Origin: Paraburkholderia sp. IMGN_8
Lineage (GTDB): Bacteria > Pseudomonadota > Gammaproteobacteria > Burkholderiales > Burkholderiaceae
Assembly: GCF_038050405.1 (NCBI RefSeq)
Contig: NZ_CP150900.1
Location: 1,116,001-1,180,000 of the forward strand
Direction of reading: 5' to 3'
DNA: 64,000 nucleotides
Made by a program: the position numbers and the translations under genes. Below are positions 43,302 to 54,284 of the stretch, one piece after another (the stretch's first letter is position 1; each line of letters starts with the position of its first letter). The notes below the pieces were generated by a model. It saw only the letters and a program-made list of their open reading frames with translations. It was not told where the DNA came from and searched no databases.

Positions 43302-44036
43302 TTAAGTAGTTTGCTCATCCGCGGCCGGCGCGGGTTCCAGCCTCCACACGCTCTTACCCTTGACCGCCTTGTCGAGGCCGTCGAGCACGGCCTGATGCGC
43401 GGCGAGTTCGTCGTCGCTGGCGGCGATCACCACCAGCTCCAGCGAGTCGAGCGCGACGCGCGGCGCGTGCGCATCGCCGCCGGCGTGCGCGTCGCCGAGC
43501 ATGTCGATGACGAGGCTTTCCTGGCCACGCGTCATCGCCAGATAGACTTCCGCGAGCAGTTCCGAGTCGAGCAGGGCGCCGTGCAGCGTACGGTGCGCAT
43601 TGCTGATGCCGAAGCGGTCGCACAGCGCATCGAGTGAATTGCGCTTGCCCGGGAACATCTGCTTGGCGCGCGCCAGCGTGTCGATGATCTCGCCGCAGTA
43701 GGTGCTGACCGGCGGCAAACCGAGCAGCGCGAATTCGACGTCGAGAAAGCCGATGTCGAACGGCGCGTTGTGAATGATCAGGTCCGCGCCTTGAATGAAG
43801 TCGCGAAACTGGTCGGCGATCTCGGCGAACTTCGGTTTGTCGCTGAGGAACTCAGTGGTCAGCCCGTGGACGGCCAATGCGCCTGGATCGCTGTCGCGTT
43901 CCGGGTTGATGTAGAAGTGCAGGTTGTTGCCTGTGAGCCGGCGGTTCAGCAGTTCGACGCAACCGAGTTCGAGAATCCGGTCGCCGGTGCGTGGATTCAG
44001 GCCGGTGGTCTCGGTATCGAGGATGAGTTGACGCAT
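43302..44036 (-). CDS. dnaQ: DNA polymerase III epsilon subunit
   Basis: 244 residues. Exonuclease motif Exo I LILDTETTGLNP with Asp7 and Glu9. Exo II lies near IIHNAPFDIGFLD, and Exo III near NAHRTLHGALLDSELLAEVY with His and Asp. It is the 3'-5' proofreading exonuclease of the replicative polymerase. rnhA follows upstream on the same strand, a conserved rnhA-dnaQ arrangement in proteobacteria. Confidence 0.96.
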   Translation of the reverse strand: MRQLILDTETTGLNPRTGDRILELGCVELLNRRLTGNNLHFYINPERDSDPGALAVHGLTTEFLSDKPKFAEIADQFRDFIQGADLIIHNAPFDIGFLDVEFALLGLPPVSTYCGEIIDTLARAKQMFPGKRNSLDALCDRFGISNAHRTLHGALLDSELLAEVYLAMTRGQESLVIDMLGDAHAGGDAHAPRVALDSLELVVIAASDDELAAHQAVLDGLDKAVKGKSVWRLEPAPAADEQTT

Positions 44037-44116
44037 GTCGGATTAGCCTGCGCGAAAAAAATCAGCAAAAAAGAAGGGCGCGCGTGCGTGTGGCGCCGCG
44101 GGCATCGAGGCGGGCA

Positions 44117-44563
44117 TCACATCTCTGCAAGTGACGCGACGCCGCGATTGGCCAGTTGATCGGCGCGCTCGTTTTCCGGGTGGCCGTTGTGACCGCGCAC
44201 CCAGCGCCATTCGATTTCGTGTTGCGCGACCAGCGCATCGAGCCGCTTCCACAGATCGGCGTTCTTCACCGGCGTTTTCGCCGCGGTCATCCAGCCTTTC
44301 TTTTTCCAGCCGTGAATCCACTCGCTGATGCCTTTCTGCACGTATTGCGAGTCGGTGTGCACGACCGCTTTGCATGGGCGCTTCAGCGCTTCGAGCGCGG
44401 CGATCACGCCCATCAGTTCCATGCGGTTGTTGGTGGTATTGGCTTCGCCGCCGAACAGCTCTTTTTCCTGGTCGCCGAAGCGCAGCAGCGCGCCCCAGCC
44501 GCCGGGGCCAGGGTTGCCCTTGCAGGCGCCGTCGGTATAAATGTCGATGAGATCGGAAGTCAT
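44117..44563 (-). CDS. rnhA: Ribonuclease HI
   Basis: 148 residues. [23 protein letters not shown] starts the domain with catalytic Asp10. The second acidic residue is in [19 protein letters not shown] (Glu), the third in HTDSQYV, and the last Asp in [13 protein letters not shown]. It cuts RNA in RNA-DNA hybrids. Its start overlaps the end of the upstream methyltransferase gene by four bases, so the two are translationally coupled. Confidence 0.97.
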   Translation of the reverse strand: MTSDLIDIYTDGACKGNPGPGGWGALLRFGDQEKELFGGEANTTNNRMELMGVIAALEALKRPCKAVVHTDSQYVQKGISEWIHGWKKKGWMTAAKTPVKNADLWKRLDALVAQHEIEWRWVRGHNGHPENERADQLANRGVASLAEM

Positions 44564-45393
44564 TGGGTGTGGTTACGTGTGTTCGGTGTGGCGGCGGGCG
44601 CGAGGCCCGCGGCGAGGACGGGTTTTTTCACTTTCAGCGGGCCGACGAGGCGCATGCCGCGCACGCGCTTGATCGCCTTGATCATGTATGTAGCGCCGAA
44701 AATCGGCCACCAGCGGTCGCCAGCGGCTTCCATGAAGCCGTAGCGCGAGAGCCACTGATCGCTCGCAAGCGGCGGACGATAACAGCCGAAGCGCCCGCGT
44801 TCAAGGTCGAAGCCAAGCAGCTTGATCCAGTCTTTCAGGCGCGTGAACGCAATCAGATCGACTGCAGCGGGTACGAACGGCCGGCCGGTCATCTTGCCGA
44901 CCGACTGCCGCGCGCCCCACAGCGACAGCGAATTGAAGCCGAGAATGATCAGTTGCCCTTCGGGCATCAGCACGCGCTCGGCTTCGCGCAATAGCCGGTG
45001 CGGGTCACTGGTGAATTCCAGCGTGTGCGGCATCACGATCAGATCGACGCTTTGTGCTTCGAACGGCAAGTCGAGCAGATCGCACCACACAGCGCTGCGC
45101 CCGGCCGGCGCGGGCAAACCTTGCGGGGCGCCGCTGCCAAAGCCGTTGCGCCCTACGCCGCGCGGAAAAGTGTAGGGCGCGCTGGCGCCGCTCGCGGCGT
45201 CGAGCACAAGGCCGCGGCACGGCATGCGGTTTTCGCGCAAGGCATCGAGCTGCGGCAGGCCGAGTTGCAGCGCATGGTAACCGAACACGTCCGACACCAC
45301 CCGGTCGAGCTGGGTTTGTTCCCAGTCGAGCACGTAGCGTCCGGGGGGCGAATCGGTCCACGCGGGCCAGTCTATAATCGATCGGTCAGTCAT
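44560..45393 (-). CDS. SAM-dependent methyltransferase (class I)
   Basis: 277 residues from ATG at 45391-45393 ([26 protein letters not shown]). [16 protein letters not shown] occupies the SAM-loop position. [56 protein letters not shown] is the typical methyltransferase core (Methyltransf_11). A conserved protein encoded between gloB and rnhA in many beta- and gammaproteobacteria; substrate unknown. The gene is divergent from gloB with only 19 bases between starts. Confidence 0.85.
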   Translation of the reverse strand: MTDRSIIDWPAWTDSPPGRYVLDWEQTQLDRVVSDVFGYHALQLGLPQLDALRENRMPCRGLVLDAASGASAPYTFPRGVGRNGFGSGAPQGLPAPAGRSAVWCDLLDLPFEAQSVDLIVMPHTLEFTSDPHRLLREAERVLMPEGQLIILGFNSLSLWGARQSVGKMTGRPFVPAAVDLIAFTRLKDWIKLLGFDLERGRFGCYRPPLASDQWLSRYGFMEAAGDRWWPIFGATYMIKAIKRVRGMRLVGPLKVKKPVLAAGLAPAATPNTRNHTQ

Positions 45394-45412
45394 ATCAAAG
45401 AATGCGTCGCCT

Positions 45413-46204
45413 ATGAATGCGCTCGAGTACGTACCGGTCCCGGCGTTTGAAGACAATTACATCTGGCTCGTGTCCGACGGGCACCATGCGGTGGTCGTCG
45501 ATCCGGGTGAGGCCGCGCCCATTCGCGCTTATCTGGCGAAAAGGGGGTGGCAGCTGAGCGCTATTTTACTCACCCACCATCATCAAGACCACGTCGGCGG
45601 GGTGGCCGATCTGCTGAACGGCCAGGTGGTGCCCGTGTACGGCCCCGCCGGTGAAGCGATCGAGCATCTCACGCATCGTCTCAAAAATGGCGATCGCGTG
45701 AATATTGAGGCGCCCGCGCTCGAATTCAGCGTACTCGAGGTGCCGGGGCATACGAGCGGTCACATTGCGTATTTTCAGGCCGCCGACCCGCGCGGCACGC
45801 CGCACGTGTTTTGCGGCGACACGCTGTTCGCCTGCGGCTGCGGCCGGCTGTTCGAAGGTACGCCTGCGCAGATGCTTGCGTCGCTGGATTCGCTGGCCGC
45901 GCTGCCCGGCGCCACCGAGGTCCACTGCGCTCACGAGTACACGCTATCGAACATTCGCTTCGCGCTGGCGTGCGAGCCGGGCAACGCCGAACTGCAAGCC
46001 TGGCGTGACGAAGCGAGCGCACTGCGGGCGCGTCACGTGCCGACGCTGCCGACCACCATCGCCCACGAGCGCGCGGTGAACCCGTTTTTGCGCGCCGGCC
46101 ATCCGGCCATTCAAACGACCTTGCAGGAGCAGTTGCACGAAAAAGTGTCCGATCGGTTGACGGCATTCACGCTAATGCGCGAATGGAAAAACCGCTTCCG
46201 TTAA
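45413..46204 (+). CDS. gloB: Hydroxyacylglutathione hydrolase (glyoxalase II)
   Basis: 263 residues. The metallo-beta-lactamase motif is LLTHHHQDHVGG. Other metal ligands lie in VPGHTSGHIAYF, FCGDTLFACGCGRLFEG and VHCAHEYTLSNIRFA. The C-terminal substrate domain ends MREWKNRFR. It hydrolyses S-lactoylglutathione to lactate and glutathione in methylglyoxal detoxification. Confidence 0.96.
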   Translation: MNALEYVPVPAFEDNYIWLVSDGHHAVVVDPGEAAPIRAYLAKRGWQLSAILLTHHHQDHVGGVADLLNGQVVPVYGPAGEAIEHLTHRLKNGDRVNIEAPALEFSVLEVPGHTSGHIAYFQAADPRGTPHVFCGDTLFACGCGRLFEGTPAQMLASLDSLAALPGATEVHCAHEYTLSNIRFALACEPGNAELQAWRDEASALRARHVPTLPTTIAHERAVNPFLRAGHPAIQTTLQEQLHEKVSDRLTAFTLMREWKNRFR

Positions 46205-46292
46205 CCAGTTTGGCATCAGGGTGTTCCTCACGCGAAGAATCGCGAAAATTCGCCAAGCCTAAGATTTGCTTGGTTTTTTCGTCATTTACCGA

Positions 46293-46321
46293 TTGACGTA
46301 AACGTTGCCGTTTCGTACTAT
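46293..46321 (+). promoter_or_regulatory. Sigma-70 promoter upstream of mltD
   Basis: TTGACG at 46293-46298 and TACTAT at 46316-46321, with a 17-base spacer, about 40 bases before the mltD start. Confidence 0.75.
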
Positions 46322-46360
46322 CGGCTGCAAATTCCAGCCCTTGTGGAAGCCGAGACGTTC

Positions 46361-48055
46361 ATGCGATTTATCTTAAGTGCGTTGTTGGTTCTGACGCTCG
46401 CCGCCTGCGCGAGTCAGGGACCAGCGACGAATAGCCCGACCACCGCAACAAACCCCGCCAGTCAGGAAGCCGTAGCCGACGCCCTTCGCAAGACAGCCAC
46501 CGCTAAAGAGACCATCAACGTCGACCAAGGCTCGGTCACTCAACTGACAAGCGCGGACGCCGATCTTTGGGGCCGTATTCGCCGTGGTTTTCAAATGCCG
46601 GATCTGCAAACCGACCTCGTCGACATGCAGGTCAACTGGTACGCGCAGCGCCCCGACTACGTGCAGCGCATGACGGAGCGGTCGCAGAAATACCTGTATC
46701 ACATTGTCGAAGAGCTCGAGGCGCGCCATATGCCGACCGAGCTCGCGCTGCTGCCGTTCATCGAATCGGCGTATAGCCCGCAAGCGTTGTCGGTGGCGAA
46801 GGCGGCCGGCATGTGGCAGTTCATGCCGGGCACCGGCCGCACCTACAACCTCAAGCAGAACATGTGGCAGGACGAGCGTCGCGACGTGCTGGCCTCGACC
46901 AGCGCCGCGCTCGATTATCTGTCGCGTCTGCATGACATGTTCGGGGACTGGCAACTGGCGCTCGCCGCGTACAACTGGGGTGAGGGCAACGTACAGCGCG
47001 CGATCGCGCGCAACGAAGCGGCGGGTCTGCCCACCGACTACCTCAGCCTGCGCATGCCGAACGAGACGCGTAACTACGTGCCGAAGCTGCAGGCAGTAAA
47101 GAACATCGTGACGAACCCGCAGATGTACGGGCTCGCGCTGCCGTCGATTCCGAACCACCCGTATTTCGTGACGGTGACCACCTCGCACGATATCGACGTG
47201 GAAATGGCGGCGAAACTCGCGAATCTTTCTCTCGATGAATTCCGTTCGCTGAATCCGTCGTTCAGAAAGCCGGTGATTCTCGGCGCGACACAGCCGCAAA
47301 TTCTGCTGCCGTTCGACAACGCCAGCGCCTTCGAGCGCAATCTGAAAGCCTACTCCGGTTCGCTGTCATCCTGGACCACCTACACGGTCACGGAGCGTTC
47401 CGCGCCGGCGGCAATTGCGCAAAAGATCGGCGTCGATGCCGACACGTTGATGGAAGTGAACAAGATTCCGGCCGGCATGCGGTTGAAGCCTGGCTCGACG
47501 ATCGTCGTGCCGCGCGGCTCGGACGACGACGAGGACATCAGCGCGGACGTCGCCGAAAGCGCCGTGCTGGCAATGGAGCCCGACGTCCCCGATACCCGCA
47601 AGATGCTGATCCGCGTGCGCCGCAATCAGACGATGGCGGCCATCGCCGTGCGCTACGGCGTCTCGATCGGCCAGCTGAAGGCATGGAATCGTACGCATCG
47701 CGATCAGGTCTCGCGTGGCCAGGTAATCGTTCTGCACGTGCCGGTCGGCAAGGCGATGCCGAGCGAACCCGGTCCGGAACGCATCTCCACCGACGTGCAA
47801 GGCGGCGGTGTCGAGAAGATCGGCACCCGTGTCGCAGACACGAAGAACGATTCACGCTACGATAGGAAGAAGGGTCGTGGCCGCTCCAGCGTAGTGAAAG
47901 TATCGGAACCGGTAGGCAAAGCCAGCAAGCCGACAGCGTCCGGCGCCAGCAAGGGCAAAGTGACGAAGGTGTCGGCTTCCACGTCCGGCAAGGCGTCGAA
48001 GGCCGCGGCAGACAGCCGCCCGAAGACCGCGGCCAACGCGAAGAAGGGAAAGTAG
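46361..48055 (+). CDS. mltD: Membrane-bound lytic murein transglycosylase D
   Basis: 564 residues from ATG 46361. Lipoprotein signal MRFILSALLVLTLAAC with a lipobox Cys at 16. The SLT domain is near 100-240, with the catalytic Glu in LLPFIESAYSPQALS and the GMWQFMPGTGR and AAYNWGEGNVQRAI motifs. Two LysM peptidoglycan-binding repeats follow (TYTVTERSAPAAIAQKIGV and IRVRRNQTMAAIAVRYGV). The C-terminal ~100 residues are Lys/Ser/Ala-rich. It cleaves peptidoglycan with formation of anhydromuramyl ends. Confidence 0.94.
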   Translation: MRFILSALLVLTLAACASQGPATNSPTTATNPASQEAVADALRKTATAKETINVDQGSVTQLTSADADLWGRIRRGFQMPDLQTDLVDMQVNWYAQRPDYVQRMTERSQKYLYHIVEELEARHMPTELALLPFIESAYSPQALSVAKAAGMWQFMPGTGRTYNLKQNMWQDERRDVLASTSAALDYLSRLHDMFGDWQLALAAYNWGEGNVQRAIARNEAAGLPTDYLSLRMPNETRNYVPKLQAVKNIVTNPQMYGLALPSIPNHPYFVTVTTSHDIDVEMAAKLANLSLDEFRSLNPSFRKPVILGATQPQILLPFDNASAFERNLKAYSGSLSSWTTYTVTERSAPAAIAQKIGVDADTLMEVNKIPAGMRLKPGSTIVVPRGSDDDEDISADVAESAVLAMEPDVPDTRKMLIRVRRNQTMAAIAVRYGVSIGQLKAWNRTHRDQVSRGQVIVLHVPVGKAMPSEPGPERISTDVQGGGVEKIGTRVADTKNDSRYDRKKGRGRSSVVKVSEPVGKASKPTASGASKGKVTKVSASTSGKASKAAADSRPKTAANAKKGK

Positions 48056-48142
48056 ACCAAAAAGCGGCTCCCACGGGAGTGACCACATGCGCTGCGGGGG
48101 CAGCGCGTGAATTGCGCTCCGATCACACCGTGTTGTTTCCAG

Positions 48143-48170
48143 CGCCGTCACCAGTGGTGACGGCGTTTTT
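48143..48170 (+). terminator. Terminator after mltD
   Basis: Perfect ten-base stem CGCCGTCACC/GGTGACGGCG with a 3-base loop and five T. Confidence 0.9.
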
Positions 48171-48225
48171 CATTCTGCAGACTATTGCGAGTGAACCCGG
48201 CTCACGCCTGCTCGCCATCTCGGAT

Positions 48226-48255
48226 TTGGAGGGAGGGGCAGTTTCAAGCTATAAT
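48226..48255 (+). promoter_or_regulatory. Probable promoter of the carAB operon
   Basis: TTGGAG at 48226-48231, 18-base spacer, consensus TATAAT at 48250-48255. The resulting transcript would have an untranslated leader of about 245 bases before carA, long enough for regulation, but I see no arginine operator or leader peptide I can defend. Confidence 0.6.
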
Positions 48256-48507
48256 TTCAAGGTTTGAGCTTATCAACCCGCACCCTAGCGCCTACCTCTC
48301 CCATACCGTTCATCCGCCGCGCGCCGCCAACGTAGCAAAGGGCCCCGCACCCAGCCGATCCGTCCATACGATGGACCCATCGCGCCCCTTGCAACCTTGG
48401 CAGCAGACCGCGAGCGAGCCTGCGCGCGCATCTTCGCCGATGCGCCTTGCTGCGGCTCGCAGTCGGATAGACAGGTCGGCAACAGGGTGTTCCCCAAGGA
48501 GTCTCCC

Positions 48508-49662
48508 GTGTTGCCGTCATTTTCTCCCGCTCTGCTCGCGCTCGCCGACGGCACGGTCTTTCGTGGTTACTCGATCGGCGCCCCCGGGCATACGATCGGC
48601 GAAGTCGTGTTCAACACTGCTATCACCGGCTATCAGGAAATCCTGACTGACCCGAGCTACGCGCGCCAGATCGTGACCCTCACGTATCCGCACATCGGTA
48701 ACGTCGGTGTGAATGCCGAAGACGTCGAAGCCACCAAAGTCCATGCCGCTGGCCTGATCATTCGCGATCTGCCGGTTCTCGCGTCGAACTTCCGCATGGA
48801 GCGCACGCTCCCGCAATACCTGCAGGACGAAGGCGTGGTCGCCATCGCCGGCCTCGATACCCGCAAGCTGACCCGCGTTCTGCGCGACAAGGGCGCGCAG
48901 AACGGCGCCATTCTGGCCGGCTCTGATGACGAAGCGAAGGCAATCGAACTCGCGCGCTCGTTCCCGGGTTTGTCGGGCATGGACCTCGCGAAGGTCGTGT
49001 CGACGAAAGAAACCTACGAATGGACCCAGACCGAATGGCGTCTGGGCACCGGCTACGGCAATCAGAGCGCACCGAAGTACCGCGTGGTCGCATTCGATTA
49101 CGGCGTTAAATACAACATCCTGCGCATGCTGGCTGAACGTGGCTGCCACGTCACCGTGCTGCCCGCACAAGCCAGCGCGGCCGACGCGCTCGCGCTTAAC
49201 CCCGACGGCATCTTCCTGTCGAATGGCCCGGGCGACCCGGAACCGTGCGACTACGCGATCGCGGCTACCAGGGAACTGATCGAGCGCGGCATCCCGACCT
49301 TCGGCATCTGCCTTGGCCACCAGATCATGGGCCTCGCGGTCGGTGCAAAGACCATGAAGATGAAGACGGGCCACCACGGCGCGAACCATCCGGTGAAGGA
49401 TCTCGGCGACGGCCGCGTGGTCATCACGTCGCAGAATCACGGCTTCGCGGTCGATGCCGACACGCTGCCGGCCAACGCCCGCGTCACGCACATTTCGCTG
49501 TTCGACGGCACGCTGCAAGGCTTCGCGCTGACCGACAAGCCGGCCTTCTGCTTCCAGGGTCACCCGGAAGCGTCGCCCGGCCCGCATGACATCGCCTATC
49601 TGTTCGACCGCTTCACCGCGTTGATGGACGCGAAGAAGGGCGACAAGACCGCAGCGGCATAA
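48508..49662 (+). CDS. carA: Carbamoyl-phosphate synthase small subunit
   Basis: 384 residues from GTG 48508, with AAGGAG upstream; longer frames upstream lack this. It starts [24 protein letters not shown]. The class I glutaminase domain carries the nucleophile Cys in [13 protein letters not shown] and the His/Glu of [10 protein letters not shown]. It supplies ammonia from glutamine to CarB for arginine and pyrimidine synthesis. carB follows 117 bases downstream. Confidence 0.97.
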   Translation: MLPSFSPALLALADGTVFRGYSIGAPGHTIGEVVFNTAITGYQEILTDPSYARQIVTLTYPHIGNVGVNAEDVEATKVHAAGLIIRDLPVLASNFRMERTLPQYLQDEGVVAIAGLDTRKLTRVLRDKGAQNGAILAGSDDEAKAIELARSFPGLSGMDLAKVVSTKETYEWTQTEWRLGTGYGNQSAPKYRVVAFDYGVKYNILRMLAERGCHVTVLPAQASAADALALNPDGIFLSNGPGDPEPCDYAIAATRELIERGIPTFGICLGHQIMGLAVGAKTMKMKTGHHGANHPVKDLGDGRVVITSQNHGFAVDADTLPANARVTHISLFDGTLQGFALTDKPAFCFQGHPEASPGPHDIAYLFDRFTALMDAKKGDKTAAA

Positions 49663-49779
49663 GCATGGGTGCGGCTCTGCTCGCCATGCGCGAGCAGAGC
49701 CGCCAGGAACAGAGCGCGCGCAACGTAGAAATGACGCGCGCCGACGGAAAGAATTCAGGAATACATTAGCGAGAGCGTT

Positions 49780-52700
49780 ATGCCCAAGCGGACAGACATC
49801 AAGAGCATCCTCATCATCGGCGCGGGTCCGATCATCATCGGCCAGGCGTGTGAGTTCGATTACTCGGGCGCGCAGGCATGCAAGGCGCTACGTGAGGAAG
49901 GCTACAAGGTCATTCTCGTCAACAGCAATCCGGCGACGATCATGACCGACCCGAACACGGCCGACGTGACCTACATCGAGCCGATCACGTGGGAAGTGGT
50001 TGAGCGCATCATCGCCAAGGAGCGCCCGGACGCGATCCTGCCGACGATGGGCGGCCAGACCGCGCTGAACTGCGCGCTGGATCTCCACGCGCACGGCGTG
50101 CTGGACAAGTACAAGGTCGAGCTGATCGGCGCGTCGCCGGAAGCGATCGACAAGGCGGAAGATCGCCAGAAGTTCAAGGACGCGATGACCAGGATCGGCC
50201 TCGGTTCGGCCAAGTCGGGCACCGCGCATTCGATGGAAGAAGCGCTGCAGGTGCAGGCGCGTATTGCCGGGGAAACCGGCAGCGGCGGTTATCCGGTCGT
50301 GATCCGTCCGTCGTTCACGCTGGGCGGCTCGGGTGGTGGCATCGCCTACAACCGCGACGAATTCGAAGAGATCTGCAAGCGCGGTCTCGATCTGTCGCCC
50401 ACGCGCGAATTGCTGATCGAAGAATCGCTGCTCGGCTGGAAAGAGTACGAGATGGAAGTGGTCCGCGATAAGAAGGACAACTGCATCATCGTCTGCTCGA
50501 TCGAAAACCTGGACCCGATGGGCATCCACACCGGCGACTCGATCACCGTCGCGCCGGCGCAAACGCTCACCGATAAGGAATATCAGATCCTGCGTAACGC
50601 GTCGCTCGCGGTGCTGCGCGAGATCGGCGTCGATACCGGCGGGTCGAACGTGCAGTTCTCGATCAATCCGAAAGACGGCCGGATGATCGTGATCGAAATG
50701 AATCCGCGTGTGTCGCGTTCGTCGGCGCTGGCGTCGAAGGCCACCGGCTTCCCGATCGCCAAGGTCGCGGCGAAGCTCGCCGTCGGCTACACGCTCGACG
50801 AGCTGAAGAACGAAATCACCGGCGGCCAGACTCCGGCCTCGTTCGAACCGACGATCGACTACGTCGTCACGAAGATCCCGCGTTTCGCGTTCGAAAAATT
50901 CCGCGAAGCCGATTCGCGTCTGACCACGCAGATGAAGTCGGTCGGCGAAGTGATGGCAATTGGCCGCACCTTTCAGGAGTCGTTCCAGAAGGCGCTGCGC
51001 GGTCTGGAAGTCGGCGTCGACGGTCTGGATGAAAAGACCGATAACCGCGACGAGATCATCCGCGAGATCGGCGAAGCCGGTCCGGATCGCATCTGGTATG
51101 TCGGCGACGCGTTCCGTGTCGGCATGACGGCGCAGGAAATCTTCGAAGAGACTGCGATCGATCCGTGGTTCCTCGCGCAGATCGAACAGATCATCCTGAA
51201 GGAAAAGGCGCTGCAAGGCCGCACGCTGGCAAGCCTCTCCTATGACGAACTGCGTTACCTGAAGCAAAGCGGTTTCTCGGATCGCCGCCTCGCCAAACTG
51301 CTCGGCGCGAAGCCGGCGGAAGTGCGTCAACGTCGTATCGAGTTGAACGTGCGCCCGGTGTACAAGCGCGTCGACACCTGCGCCGCGGAGTTCGCAACGA
51401 AAACCGCGTACATGTACTCCACGTACGAAGACGAGTGCGAAGCGAACCCGACCAGCAACAAGAAGATCATGGTGCTGGGCGGCGGTCCGAACCGGATCGG
51501 CCAGGGTATCGAGTTCGACTACTGCTGCGTGCACGCTGCGCTTGCGATGCGCGAAGACGGCTACGAAACGATCATGGTCAACTGCAACCCTGAAACCGTT
51601 TCGACCGACTACGACACATCCGATCGTTTGTACTTCGAATCGCTGACGCTCGAAGACGTGCTCGAAATCGTCGACAAGGAAAAGCCGGTTGGCGTGATCG
51701 TTCAGTATGGCGGTCAAACGCCGCTGAAGCTCGCGCTCGATCTCGAAGCGAACGGTGTGCCGATCATCGGTACGTCGCCGGACATGATCGACGCCGCAGA
51801 AGACCGCGAGCGTTTCCAGAAGCTGCTGCAGGACCTCGGTCTGCGTCAGCCGCCGAACCGCACCGCGCGCGCCGAAGACGAAGCGCTGAAGCTTGCCGAC
51901 GAAATCGGCTATCCGCTGGTGGTGCGTCCGTCGTATGTGCTCGGCGGCCGCGCGATGGAAATTGTCCACGAGCCGCGCGACCTCGAGCGCTATATGCGCG
52001 AGGCCGTGAAGGTGTCGAACGATTCGCCGGTGCTGCTCGACCGCTTCCTGAACGACGCGATCGAATGCGACGTGGATTGCATCTCCGATGGCGAAGCCGT
52101 CTTCATCGGCGGCGTGATGGAGCACATCGAACAGGCGGGTGTGCACTCAGGCGACTCCGCTTGCTCGCTGCCGCCGTACTCGCTGTCGAAGGAAACCGTT
52201 GCCGAGCTGAAGCGCCAGACCGGTGCAATGGCGAAGGCATTGAACGTGATCGGCCTGATGAACGTGCAATTCGCGATCCAGCAAGTGCCGCAGCCGGACG
52301 GTTCGAAAGAGGACGTGATCTACGTGCTCGAAGTGAACCCGCGTGCATCGCGTACGGTGCCGTACGTGTCAAAGGCGACCAGCCTGCCGCTCGCGAAGAT
52401 CGCAGCACGTGCGATGGTCGGCCAGAAGCTCGCCGCGCAGGGCGTGACCAAGGAAATCGATCCGCCGTACTTCAGCGTGAAGGAAGCGGTGTTCCCGTTC
52501 GTCAAGTTCCCGGCAGTCGATCCGGTGCTCGGACCGGAAATGCGTTCGACCGGCGAAGTGATGGGCGTGGGCGAGACTTTCGGCGAAGCGCTGTTTAAAT
52601 CGCAGCTTGCTGCAGGTTCGCGTCTGCCGGAGTCGGGCACGGTGCTGTTGACCGTGATGGACGCCGACAAGCCGAAGGCCGTCGAAGTCGCGCACATGTT

Positions 52701-53034
52701 GCACGAGCTCGGTTATCCGATCGTCGCGACCAAGGGTACGGCTGCCGCGATCGAAGCGGCGGGCGTGCCGGTCAAGGTCGTCAACAAGGTGAAGGACGGT
52801 CGTCCGCACATCGTCGACATGATCAAGAACGGCGAGATTGCGCTGGTCTTCACGACGGTCGACGAAACCCGTGCCGCGATCGCCGATTCGCGTTCGATTC
52901 GCATGAGCGCGCAGGCGAACAAGGTCACGTACTACACGACGATGTCCGGCGCACGGGCCGCAGTGGAAGGTTTGCGCTATTTGAAGGACCTGGAAGTCTA
53001 TGATTTACAAGGTCTTCACGCTCGCCTAAACTAA
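49780..53034 (+). CDS. carB: Carbamoyl-phosphate synthase large subunit
   Basis: 1084 residues, standard. Two homologous ATP-grasp halves: the first begins [24 protein letters not shown], the second [22 protein letters not shown]. Each has the Gly-rich loop ([12 protein letters not shown] and [12 protein letters not shown]). The C-terminal MGS-like domain begins near [20 protein letters not shown] and binds effectors. It makes carbamoyl phosphate from bicarbonate, two ATP and ammonia. greA follows after about 150 bases with a stem-loop. Confidence 0.98.
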   Translation: MPKRTDIKSILIIGAGPIIIGQACEFDYSGAQACKALREEGYKVILVNSNPATIMTDPNTADVTYIEPITWEVVERIIAKERPDAILPTMGGQTALNCALDLHAHGVLDKYKVELIGASPEAIDKAEDRQKFKDAMTRIGLGSAKSGTAHSMEEALQVQARIAGETGSGGYPVVIRPSFTLGGSGGGIAYNRDEFEEICKRGLDLSPTRELLIEESLLGWKEYEMEVVRDKKDNCIIVCSIENLDPMGIHTGDSITVAPAQTLTDKEYQILRNASLAVLREIGVDTGGSNVQFSINPKDGRMIVIEMNPRVSRSSALASKATGFPIAKVAAKLAVGYTLDELKNEITGGQTPASFEPTIDYVVTKIPRFAFEKFREADSRLTTQMKSVGEVMAIGRTFQESFQKALRGLEVGVDGLDEKTDNRDEIIREIGEAGPDRIWYVGDAFRVGMTAQEIFEETAIDPWFLAQIEQIILKEKALQGRTLASLSYDELRYLKQSGFSDRRLAKLLGAKPAEVRQRRIELNVRPVYKRVDTCAAEFATKTAYMYSTYEDECEANPTSNKKIMVLGGGPNRIGQGIEFDYCCVHAALAMREDGYETIMVNCNPETVSTDYDTSDRLYFESLTLEDVLEIVDKEKPVGVIVQYGGQTPLKLALDLEANGVPIIGTSPDMIDAAEDRERFQKLLQDLGLRQPPNRTARAEDEALKLADEIGYPLVVRPSYVLGGRAMEIVHEPRDLERYMREAVKVSNDSPVLLDRFLNDAIECDVDCISDGEAVFIGGVMEHIEQAGVHSGDSACSLPPYSLSKETVAELKRQTGAMAKALNVIGLMNVQFAIQQVPQPDGSKEDVIYVLEVNPRASRTVPYVSKATSLPLAKIAARAMVGQKLAAQGVTKEIDPPYFSVKEAVFPFVKFPAVDPVLGPEMRSTGEVMGVGETFGEALFKSQLAAGSRLPESGTVLLTVMDADKPKAVEVAHMLHELGYPIVATKGTAAAIEAAGVPVKVVNKVKDGRPHIVDMIKNGEIALVFTTVDETRAAIADSRSIRMSAQANKVTYYTTMSGARAAVEGLRYLKDLEVYDLQGLHARLN

Positions 53035-53060
53035 GGCTCGAATACCTGTCCAGGATGTAA

Positions 53061-53158
53061 GTGCCGCGGTTAAGCGGCGTTTCGCAGGTGCTTTGGGCCC
53101 GGGTTTTCCCCGGTGCTCCGGCCCTCGCGAAATGCACTTAACCGCGGTGATTTTTTTT
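53061..53158 (+). terminator. Large stem-loop with T8 tract between carB and greA
   Basis: Arms CCGCGGTTAAG (53064-53074) and CTTAACCGCGG (53137-53147) enclose ~60 bases that fold further (CCCGGG.../...CCCCGG). TTTTTTTT follows at 53151-53158, 28 bases before the greA start. It may be a carAB terminator or an attenuator setting greA expression. Confidence 0.55.
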
Positions 53159-53185
53159 ACGGATGTTTTTTGCATAGAGTTGTTT

Positions 53186-53662
53186 ATGAGCACTGTTCCA
53201 TTGACGAAGCGCGGCGCGGAAATGTTGCGCGATGAACTGCAGCGCCTTAAATCGGTTGAGCGTCCCTCGGTGATCAATTCGATCGCGGAAGCGCGTGCCC
53301 AGGGCGATCTGTCGGAAAACGCGGAATACGACGCTGCGAAGGAAAAGCAAGGCTTCATCGAGGGCCGTATTGCCGAAATCGAATCGAAGCTGGCGGGTGC
53401 GCAGGTCATCGACCCGTCCAAGGTGGACGCGGACGGCCGCGTGGTGTTCGGCGCGACGCTCGACCTCGAAGACCTCGATTCGGGTGCAAAGGTCAAATAC
53501 CAGATCGTCGGCGACGACGAAGCGGACATCGACCACGGCCTGATCTCGATCAGCTCGCCGATCGCGCGCGCCTTGATCGGCAAGTCGGAAGGCGACGTTG
53601 CATCGGTGCAGGCACCGGGCGGCGTGCGCGAATACGAAATCATCGCGGTTAGCTACGTTTGA
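53186..53662 (+). CDS. greA: Transcription elongation factor GreA
   Basis: 158 residues, exact family length, from ATG 53186 ([22 protein letters not shown]). The N-terminal coiled coil has the acidic tip [22 protein letters not shown]. The C-terminal FKBP-like domain includes [27 protein letters not shown]. GreA enters the RNA polymerase secondary channel and stimulates cleavage of backtracked RNA. It commonly follows carB. Confidence 0.97.
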   Translation: MSTVPLTKRGAEMLRDELQRLKSVERPSVINSIAEARAQGDLSENAEYDAAKEKQGFIEGRIAEIESKLAGAQVIDPSKVDADGRVVFGATLDLEDLDSGAKVKYQIVGDDEADIDHGLISISSPIARALIGKSEGDVASVQAPGGVREYEIIAVSYV

Positions 53663-53673
53663 AGGCGGCTCCG

Positions 53674-54192
53674 GTGTCCTTGATGCCGCATCGACTGTTC
53701 CGTCTGTTGACGGTGGTCTGGGTCGGTAGTCTGTTGACTATCGGCTATGCCGTCGCGCCCGTACTGTTCACATCGCTCGACCGGATGACGGCGGGCGCAG
53801 TCGCGGCGCAACTGTTTCGCATCGAAGGCGTGCTGGGCGCGGTGTGCGGCATCTTGCTGCTGGGGTTGGCCAATGTGCTGATTCGCCGCGGGAGCGATGC
53901 CTATCGCCGTTTGCGCTGGCTGATCGCCGGAATGCTGGTGTGCGTGCTGGTCGGTTACTTCGCGTTGCAGCCGTTCATGAATGCCATGCGCGTTGCCGCG
54001 CTCGAAGCGGGCAGCGATGTCGGGCATTCGGCTTATGCGGCGCGCTTCGGCATCCTGCATGGTGTGTCGAGTCTGTTCTATCTGATCGAAAGCCTGCTGG
54101 GCGTGGCGCTGGTGTGGAAGCTGCCGGCAAGCGTCGGCTTAACGGCGGCGGAGCAGGGTGCTCGTGGTACTGCGGGGAAAGCAGCCGGCTGA
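53674..54192 (+). CDS. DUF4149 family membrane protein
   Basis: 172 residues from GTG 53674, with AAGG eight bases before; a TTG at 53659 overlapping the greA stop and an ATG at 53683 are alternatives. Four membrane segments: LFRLLTVVWVGSLLTIGYAVA, LGAVCGILLLGLANVLI, LIAGMLVCVLVGYFAL and SSLFYLIESLLGVALVW. The pattern matches DUF4149, a family of unknown function often encoded beside greA or yhbY. Confidence 0.8.
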   Translation: MSLMPHRLFRLLTVVWVGSLLTIGYAVAPVLFTSLDRMTAGAVAAQLFRIEGVLGAVCGILLLGLANVLIRRGSDAYRRLRWLIAGMLVCVLVGYFALQPFMNAMRVAALEAGSDVGHSAYAARFGILHGVSSLFYLIESLLGVALVWKLPASVGLTAAEQGARGTAGKAAG

Positions 54193-54284
54193 GTGGAGTG
54201 CGGCTCCGGCTTACCTTACTTAAGGGATTTGCCCAGGCAGCACACGCCAAGGTGCGGGACCTCGCCCACACCATCATCATTCGC

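Noticed and set aside
49888..52146. 752-codon open frame opposite carB
   Set aside because: Antisense to a canonical gene, with no ribosome site or recognisable domain.
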